Below are positions 48,398 to 64,000 of a DNA stretch of 64,000 nt, in pieces (the first letter of the stretch is position 1; the number at the start of each line of letters is the position of its first letter). Source of the stretch: Batillaria attramentaria (lineage: Eukaryota; Mollusca; Gastropoda; Batillariidae); the NCBI GenBank assembly GCA_018292915.2, contig JACVVK020000037.1:2180001-2244000 (forward strand). Reading direction: 5' to 3'. The notes beneath the pieces were generated by a model, which did not search any database, was not told where the DNA came from, and saw nothing but the letters and a program-made list of their open reading frames with translations. The position numbers and the translations under genes were made by a program.

Positions 48398-49706
48398 GAC
48401 TTGCGCGAGCCGCGTTTGTGCATGTGCTCCATTGAGACCTATGTGGTGTTCTCTCACTCTACTATGCTATTGAGTGAGAGTCAGTGGGAAAAACAAAGCT
48501 CACTACATCAATGAAACTCCCGCTTTCCCCGTCTACAAATAGAGAACTTCCGAAAAGTGACGACACACCCCCACGTCAATCAAACATGACGTCGGCAAAC
48601 TGACGCTGATACAGTTTTGCGTCAGTGCGCGTGTGCCTTTTCTGCGATGTTTGTGAGGCGTGTGGCTTGTGTAAAGGAAATGTGCTTCGAGTACAAATTT
48701 TCGAGTCAACTGACGACAACGGCTGCAGTGAATTTTTCTAATTTTTTTTGTATATTTTTTATGGCACCCCAGGCTCATTATCTATGTATAGTAGGAGCGA
48801 TTTTGAGATCTAAAGTGTGTTCACCAGCACTTTCATCAGGTACGGTTTACGCCAAAAGTATAAAAGCGACAACCTCCAAAATTCACTCAGTTGAGAGTCC
48901 GTATTCATGCTATCTATGTCCCAAAAATGGAGTGGTTTTAGGTAAATATTACGCCTTTAAAACGCCAGAAAAGCCACTTTTTTTGAAAAGGGCGATAACT
49001 CGCAAATCATGTGTGCAATCGTACCTGGATCGGGTCTTCTATTCAACAATCTTTGATTCATTTAGAAACCCCAAATTTGAAATCGATCGGTTTAGTATTT
49101 TCGGAGAAATAGGCATCTGAACTGGGTTCACATGCAATGTCAACTCAGGCTCGGTTTACATGAAAACTATAAGAGCGACCATTTTCTAGTAGTGAGTCAA
49201 TTCAGAGTCCGTATTCAAGCTATCTACTGCCAAACAATTGAGTGATTTAAATAAATATTACGCCTGTACACGAAAGACAACCAACTTGTCTCAAAAGGGC
49301 GATAACTCCCAAATCACTTAAGCAATCATCACACGCTTGAATCGTCTAATGTAACATTTTGATAAATTTGGATACCCCAAATTTGAAGCCATTCGGTTGA
49401 GTATCTTCGAAGAAACGGGCCCGGACACAATTCACACACGCACACACGCACACACGCACACACACACGCACACACATCCGCACAGACGGCACTCACTGAG
49501 GAGGAGAACTGCGTTCGGAACACCATACGCGTCAGCATCGATGACGCAAGTTTTCTTACGTCATTGTCAGAGTTACACTTGCATAATCGTCTCTGCGGGA
49601 GATCGGCAGTGACGTGCGTTTGTACCACAGATGCTTGCCTATGAACGTGGAAATTTTAGCCCGTCCTATTATGTTGTTTCCATTACTATGGAAACAACAT
49701 AAAAAG
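47834..49706 (-). mobile_element. HINE-like element, copy 3 (about 1.87 kb)
   Basis: Reverse complement of copy 2. The stem-loop 13-mer palindrome is at 49671-49700, the CA/TC microsatellite at 47933-48036, and a (CGCA)n patch at 48361-48400. The AACAAGATGGCC end is at the left. Confidence 0.8.
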
Positions 49707-50035
49707 CGAATGCGCGCGGTCAGCGGTGACTGACTCGGACTGGCGTGGCGAGGAAACAACAGGACCGTGTTCTATTCACTGGAAAATTGGAGGGTGTTGG
49801 GTGTGTATGTGGGGGGTGCCAGGGTCACAGTGTTGGGGGGCGGGGGGGGGGAGGGGGGCACTGAGGGGGAAGGGTAGGGTTGGGGATCTGGACCCCGTCA
49901 GTTTCCTTCCCTTGATGATCAAATTATCCACGAAACTGACTGACGTCACGGCACTAAATATAATGTAAATACAGTAATAATAATAATAAATTCGTGAAAT
50001 TTAAAAAATAATATTAATAATTTCGTCGAAATTCG

Positions 50036-50178
50036 TGACCTTCCCACACTGTCCCAGTTCAAATCGAACCTGAAAACCCATTTCTTCCGTCAGGCCTTTC
50101 ACACTTATAAGTAGTCTGCCATTGTTTCAGTGCCTTTAACTGCAATTGTTCATCTGCATCAGGCCGGGTTGTGCATGT

Positions 50179-50243
<65 letters not shown>

Positions 50244-50385
50244 TGTGTGTGTGTCTGTGTCTGTGTCTGCGTCTGTGTGTGCGTGTACGTGTGTGTGCGT
50301 GTGTCTAGCGCTATGAGTTGCTTTCCTGTGAGATTAAGCGCTAAACAAGTACTATTCATTATTATTATTATTATTAAATACAGTA
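50036..50385 (+). mobile_element. LINE 3' end (CR1-like), sister of 33005-33350
   Basis: The frame LSQFKSNLKTHFFRQAFHT matches the C-terminal tail at 33005. A (TG)n tract, GATTAAGCGCTAAACAAG and (ATT)n follow. Confidence 0.75.
50180..50242. repeat. (TG)n microsatellite in LINE tail
   Basis: Followed by variant TGTGTC units. Confidence 0.95.
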
Positions 50386-51217
50386 CTGGTGGAAAAGAAC
50401 GCACTCAACCAACCATCCAGCAACCAGCTCTCAGGGACTGCCCCGGTGTAACACGCTCGACGCTAGAAGTGCCCCGGGTCTAAGCAGCTTGAGGCTGGAA
50501 GTGCCCCGGGTCAGTGCAGCTTGACGCTACAACTAAGTGCCTCGCCGGGGTCAAACGAACCGGAGAGTACACAGTCTGGCTTCTTTTTTTTTTTTTTTTT
50601 ATTACTCGAGAAAGACATTTTTAACGTTGACACAGTCTGGCTTTTTACACCTACCCTAGACTAATGCGAGACTTTACACCCCCCCCCCCCTCACCAAACC
50701 TCATACCCCCATCCAGTTCCGCCCCCCTCCTTCCCCTCCTCCTTCCCCCCCCTTCCCCCCTCCCGCCTCCTCTTCAACTCTTCAGAAAATCAGTTTGAAA
50801 ACTGACGTGAATGACCCATGCAGTGAAATTTTGACGCATCGACGCATGAAGGGAGATAAGCAAGTCGGTAACAGTGACAGTAGCAACGCCTTTCAAAAAG
50901 CCACCCCCTCTACACAAATATGCGCTCCCACTGCACAGCGAATGTCGAGTGTACCACTTGCAGATCAATGCCATCACGGTTTTTTTGTTTTTTTGTTTTT
51001 TAGCCATCGGAAATCATGTTATATGCATCACGGCCGGGTTCAGCCAAAATGGCGGAGATTTTCTGGTGCTACCGTTTTGACGTCGATCAGTCTCGCTTTC
51101 AGGTAGAGCCTAATATGATTGTTTGAAATATGAGCATCCGCCATAAGTGGCTGAATGTAGCAGTTCCACGTTGCATTTTGTTTGTTTGTATGTTTGTTTG
51201 TTTGTTTCTGCCCCAAC
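50386..51217. other. No gene; homopolymer-rich
   Basis: Short direct repeats of AAGTGCCCCGGGTC occur at about 50467 and 50499. A T-run (about 50585), long C-runs (about 50680-50765) and T-rich patches follow. Confidence 0.5.
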
Positions 51218-51393
51218 TCTTCGCCTGCTCCAGTGGCATTCCTCCCAGGTCATGGATGGAATCCACGGAGGGCTCGGAAGCTGGGACAATTTTTATTGAG
51301 CAGGATGAGGATGATGGTATAATGATGCTATGGAGATCCATGTGGTTTCAGACCGCACTCGACACTTCCTGTCATAGCTATCTCGGTGTTATA

Positions 51394-52739
51394 GCTCTAT
51401 AATGGTCCCCCCCCTTAGACATCCCAGCCTCGTTTTCGACTGGTCCCCTGGGCGATTTGTGGTCCCCCCTCGCATCCAAAATAGGCCCCCTCTCGAACTG
51501 GTCCCCCTCTTTTTCTAACCAATGTAGAGCTATGTCAGTATTTATTTTTAACTTTATTGTTACAAAACTTATTGTCCCCAAAAAGCACAGGGCCATAGGA
51601 ACATTTTTTTTTCTTTTTTTCCGATTTATGTGCTTGTTGTTATTTTTTGTGTGTGTGAGATATATTTGTTTGGTTGTGTTCTTGTTTCTTTCAGTTGTTT
51701 TTTTTGCATTGGTTGTTTTTTTGCTGTCCACATTTCCTGTCATTTTTTTAAAACTGGAAATAGCATTTAGAGAATAACATCAAAGACCAAGTATCTAATA
51801 TTTTCTATACAACGCCATAGAAAATATTTCTTCAAAATTAAGTAAGGTCCATGACATGAAAACTAGTTGCCACCTTTGGCTTTCAGCGTACTTCAAGTAG
51901 ACAGTCAAGACTGAGTACCAGTGTCTCAAATCATGACCCTTGAAACAACAAAAAACAGCAGAAGACTAAACAGTTCTGGTCTAAGGAGTGACACAAAAAA
52001 CAGGAGCAAAAGTGATGTCCAAGATTCATTATATAAATTACTCTGTCTGTTTTCATGGGGCCGATTGCCAAACTGGCCGTATTTCAGCCACCTAGGTTGT
52101 CGGCCTGGAGCCTCTCTTGTGACACATACACGGGCGTGTCCAAGAGGGTGGCTGCAGCAAATATCTCAACCTCGGTGGCCCAAGTACGGAATGAATTGTC
52201 GTGTACTTATATAATTATAGGCATGTTTGACACGAGTCACGTGACGTGTCAAGAAGCGTGGCGACCGTTTTCCTCATCCCACAAAAAAAAATAAATAAAA
52301 GAAAAGAAAAAACAAATCTAAACTTTTAAAAGTGATTTAACTTCGTAGATTTGCCGTTCTATGTAGCCTATACTTTTGTTTTTTAGTGGCGACCGGTTTC
52401 CCTCATCCCACAAAAAAAAAAAAAAGAGAAAATAAAAAAAACAAAAGTATAGGCTACATAGAACGGCAAATCTACGAAGTTAAATCACTTTTAAAAGTTT
52501 AGAATTTGGACACTGTAACCTTGACCCAGTTCAAGATCATCTTGAATAACATCTCTGTACAAAAATGAAAATAATTATACATATAACGAAAGAGGGTGTG
52601 TGTGTGTGTGTGTGTGTGTGCGCGTGTGTGTTTGCGTGCGTGCGTGCGTGAGTGAGTGTGCACGGCGTGCGTGCGTGCGTGCATAATGTGTGGTGTGTTG
52701 TGTTTGAGAGATGGGGGGAGGAGAGAAAGTGTGGGGGGC

Positions 52740-52777
<38 letters not shown>

Positions 52778-52920
52778 TGAGAGAGAGATCCAGAGTCACG
52801 TTTCTACTGAGTTGACACACACTATAACAATAAAGTTAAAAATAAATACTGACATTAGCTCTACATTGGTTAGAAAAGAGGGGGACCAAGTTTCGAGAGG
52901 GGGCCTATTTTGGATGCGAG
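51394..52920. mobile_element. TIR element of about 1.5 kb inserted in SINE family 3
   Basis: Inverted arms at 51469-51562 and 52826-52920 (about 94 bp) run from CTCGCATCCAAAATAGG to TTTATTGTTA and back. About 75 bases at the left have no right-hand partner. The interior has a perfect hairpin (52318-52502), T-rich DNA and (TG)n/(GA)n tracts. There is no transposase. Confidence 0.8.
52318..52502. repeat. Perfect long hairpin, arms of about 62 bp
   Basis: CTAAACTTTTAAAAGTGATT and onward (52318-52380) is repeated exactly in reverse complement at 52441-52502. The loop contains TGGCGACCGGTTTCCCTCAT, itself a direct copy of 52257-52277. The order is therefore a, b, a', inverted b. Confidence 0.92.
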
Positions 52921-53329
52921 CGGCAATAACCAGGTCCTGCAACTACGGCACCTGCGGTGCCGGTTGTGTAATCATCCACATCATGAGATGTGTCATAACA
53001 AGGGAAGCACCCTCAAAGTCGTGAAGTGGGTGAGTCTCGGCTGTGTGGCAACACAGAGGACGACCCTAACTTGTAGAAGGAAATCACTTTCTCTTATCAC
53101 TGCGTGAGATCGATACGTGCAGAAGCACTGGCCGCCCGCGGAGAACTACTCAAAGTTCCATTTACGTTTCTACACAACCCGAGATCGCGTTTATCGAAGT
53201 TCGAGTGTTCAGAAGAAAAAGTCAATCGATTGTCAGAGTGCAGTGTTGAAATTGGTGTCATTTTATTTGTGATGTATATGGGCCTGTGGGAAATGAATAC
53301 TTTAAACTGTATGAAAGGTTTGGAAAAAC

Positions 53330-53348
53330 GCACGCACGTACACACACA

Positions 53349-53416
<68 letters not shown>

Positions 53417-53425
53417 CACACACAC
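53330..53425. repeat. (ACGC)n(AC)n microsatellite
   Basis: Tetranucleotide ACGC tract followed by AC. The next 500 bases (53640-53915) are A/C-rich low-complexity DNA with CAAA repeats and no gene. Confidence 0.93.
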
Positions 53426-54310
53426 AGGCTTTATAGAGGAACACATTATTGTGAAATTGTCCAATATATATGTGTACATATTTACTAGTTACACTAAATG
53501 TATACAGTATCTTCTAATAGTTCAAGAACAACTGGAAACAGTCGTAATAACTAATAATATTGTTGCAATTTAAATTAAAGTTTTGACAACCTTAGGCGAC
53601 TTTGAAAAGCAGTACACGACAATCAAGTATATCGGTTTCCGCCATTTGTTGTATCACACACAAACAGACAAAGAAACCAAAACATACCCCCCCCCCCAAA
53701 AAAAAAAACAAAAACAAAAAAAAAAACAAAAAAAACACACACACACACAAAAAACCCAACAACAAACAAACAAACAAACAAACAAAACAAATCCCCTCCC
53801 CCCCAAAAAAAAATCCCCCCAAAACTAACAAAAACAAAAAATACCAACGAAAACAACAACAACAACGAACACGAAACAAAACAAACAAACAAACAAACAA
53901 ACAAACAAACAACTCATCCCGTATCTGCCCTCCAAATCGGGGTTAGATACACCAGAGTCGCAAAGGTCGGATCGTTTTCCCTAACATTGTCAAACTGACC
54001 TCCGCGTGTATACATCCACCCGGATCAACTCATCGAAGGGTGGGTCCACCCGTCTACACTGCGCATGCGCCAATGCCACGTCGCAGGCCGACCAAAGGTA
54101 CTTAAACACATCCGATAATATTAAATGTTACACCCAGTCAGACATACCTGGAAGTCAGGGCATTTTGTTTTCCGTGGCGGAAAACTTCACAGATCGTGTA
54201 CTGGCTGTTGATATGTATAGATGAATAGGAATCTTCATCAGTCACAACCGTTCACATGCAATTTGTGATTTTTGGTTAGTGTTTGCTTGTGAGTTTTCAG
54301 TCTAATCGCT

Positions 54311-54651
54311 CATCAAAGGAGCTAAAGCCACCATTTTTATGCTCACAGATCGTTCGGAGTTGTTTTCGTGGTATCTATCAACACACCACTCGGACACCTG
54401 GACAGTGGCAGTGTCTGTAATACTGGCACTGAGCCAACAGAAGCGTACTCGATGACGCGGCGACCACACTGAGCATTCAGTCCAGCATTGTAACAACAAT
54501 CGTAGAATTTCGATGTCCGACCGCTCGCGCAAAGTCGTGTAAAGAACATTTAGGAATTAAGAGCTCTTCTAATCATCAAGACACAATATTTCGAGCGTAC
54601 AGGCGCACTCACGAGCGAAACTGCTCCAAGGCTTAAGTTGGCTTAGCAAAG

Positions 54652-54660
<9 letters not shown>
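54311..54660 (+). repeat. Dispersed repeat family P overlapping the putative CAP gene start
   Basis: Closely matches 44340-44645, including the final GAGCGAAACTG, TTAAGTTGG and AAAGATGGAAT, so the homology runs into the ATG at 54652. Partial copies are at 5872-6262, 20744-21000 and 31770-31955. No clear terminal inverted repeats. Confidence 0.75.
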
Positions 54661-63030
<8,370 letters not shown>

Positions 63031-63088
63031 AGATGTTGGATCTGAGTAAGACTCAGACTACTCTTGGTAGAGTAGAGGGTATTTTCGG

Positions 63089-63267
63089 GATGGGTGGGTT
63101 GGTGGGTGTTTGGGAGTTTCAGGTCTCCCATCACGTCAGGTTGATTTCAAAGACGGGACAACGAGAAAAAAAGGCCAGAACAAATAGTTGGCCCCAGCCG
63201 GGATTCGAACTCACGACCCGAGCATTGAAAGTCCAATGCTCAATTATTCTGCTAAACCGGCTTCCCG
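63089..63267 (-). mobile_element. tRNA-derived SINE, family 1, just after the CAP stop
   Basis: GGTTTAGCAGAATAATTGAG head (reverse), B box GGATTCGAACTC complement and the GGGT tail. It lies 60 bases past the stop and may be in the 3' UTR. Confidence 0.85.
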
Positions 63268-63583
63268 TTTTTCCGAATGGAAACTGTTCATTTTCGTCCA
63301 TTTTAAGTTTTTTTTTTTTAAATTTAAATCTTAAGGTTTGAGGAACATTCCTGATAGTTCTATATTCTCTTTTGGGCTTTTTGTGGGGTTGTTTTTTTTT
63401 GTTTGTTTGTTTGTTTTCGTTAGTTAATTTCTTTTTGTCCTCTTTGTCGATGTGCGTTGATGACTTGGAAACTGAAAACGTTTGCTCCCTGCGACTAGTG
63501 CGCATGCGTCTTCCACCTTTGTGATAAATCATAAAGCGTACACGTTGCTGTTTGAACGTCATCTCTTAAAGCCAAAATTCGCA

Positions 63584-63587
<4 letters not shown>

Positions 63588-63669
<82 letters not shown>
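63588..63669. repeat. (AC)n microsatellite
   Basis: Pure tract of about 80 bases. The rest to 64000 has no recognised gene. Confidence 0.95.
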
Positions 63670-63673
<4 letters not shown>

Positions 63674-64000
63674 TCCCCCCCCCCCAAACAAACAAACGAT
63701 AAACAAAAAATGCAAGCAACGCAAAAACAGAGTGAAAAATGCAACATCAGTAGTTCGGGCGACGCATTCATGTGACATAATTTAATAATTGAAGTCAGGC
63801 TGGCGTTAAACTGTTCACGACATCTGTCTCGGCTTTTCTGGGTGTAGTACGTGCATGCACAGTCTGTCAGTTTCAGGTCACGGAGACCAACCACACAGTA
63901 GGGGACGTTGTCATTGACAACACGATCCAGCAGCCCCACGCTGTGACCTCAACAGGGGGTCAGATTAATCCAATATTAAAACGAACGACCGAATGATGTA

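Larger units (their letters stand above)
51218..53080. mobile_element. SINE family 3 copy split by a 1.5 kb insertion
   Basis: 51218-51393 matches one half of the element at 14003-14478 (GGAATCCAC, AAGCTGGGACAA, GGAGATCCATGTGGTTT). 52921-53080 matches the other half (ACGGCACCTGCGGT, GTAATCATCCACATCATGAG). The halves would be contiguous without 51394-52920. Confidence 0.75.

Overview
The window is nuclear DNA from an animal. The evidence is intron-split genes with GT/AG borders, LINE remnants, tRNA-derived SINEs, many MITE-like inverted-repeat elements and very long (CA)n/(TG)n microsatellites. The CAP gene architecture and the repeat types fit a marine mollusc, probably a gastropod; that assignment is inference. 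There is no sign of bacterial operons, CRISPR arrays or an intact virus. Most of the sequence is non-coding and repeat-derived.

Three host genes can be built exon by exon. (1) A plus-strand TMEM53-like (DUF829) gene runs from 7326 to 17683 in five in-phase exons and encodes about 315 aa. (2) A second DUF829 gene lies on the minus strand (32605 down to 29587). Two coding exons are visible and the first exon is not found. The two genes are paralogues pointing at each other. Both have a 98-codon exon in the same place, but the rest is four exons (with three introns) in one and a single exon in the other. (3) A plus-strand secreted cysteine-rich CAP-family protein runs from 54652 to 63030 in nine exons and encodes 367 aa: signal peptide, CAP domain, EGF-like segment, ShKT-like six-cysteine segment and an Asn/Thr/Ser-rich tail.

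Layout: 1-7 kb holds microsatellites, diverged tandem repeats and repeat fragments. 7.3-17.7 kb is DUF829 gene A. Its introns carry a HINE-like element, a hAT-type insertion that splits an older reading frame, a long SINE, a small MITE and a pogo-like element. 17.7-23 kb is its downstream or 3' UTR region. 24-29 kb holds compound microsatellites and a decayed LINE carrying two nested antisense SINEs. 29.6-32.6 kb is DUF829 gene B, with a long-TIR element in its intron. 33-54 kb is a repeat graveyard: LINE tails, two more HINE-like copies, three copies of one MITE within 1.8 kb, foldback elements, a perfect 7 x 46 bp satellite, and a 1.5 kb TIR element with a perfect hairpin that splits a SINE. 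54.3-63 kb is the CAP gene; its 5' end lies in a dispersed repeat. The last kilobase is SINE and microsatellite.

The three genes do not form a visible pathway. The most informative biology is in how mobile elements are stacked and how they touch gene structure: a repeat over the putative CAP start, a (TG)n tract that abuts the exon 6 acceptor, and a hAT insertion whose removal restores an open frame.
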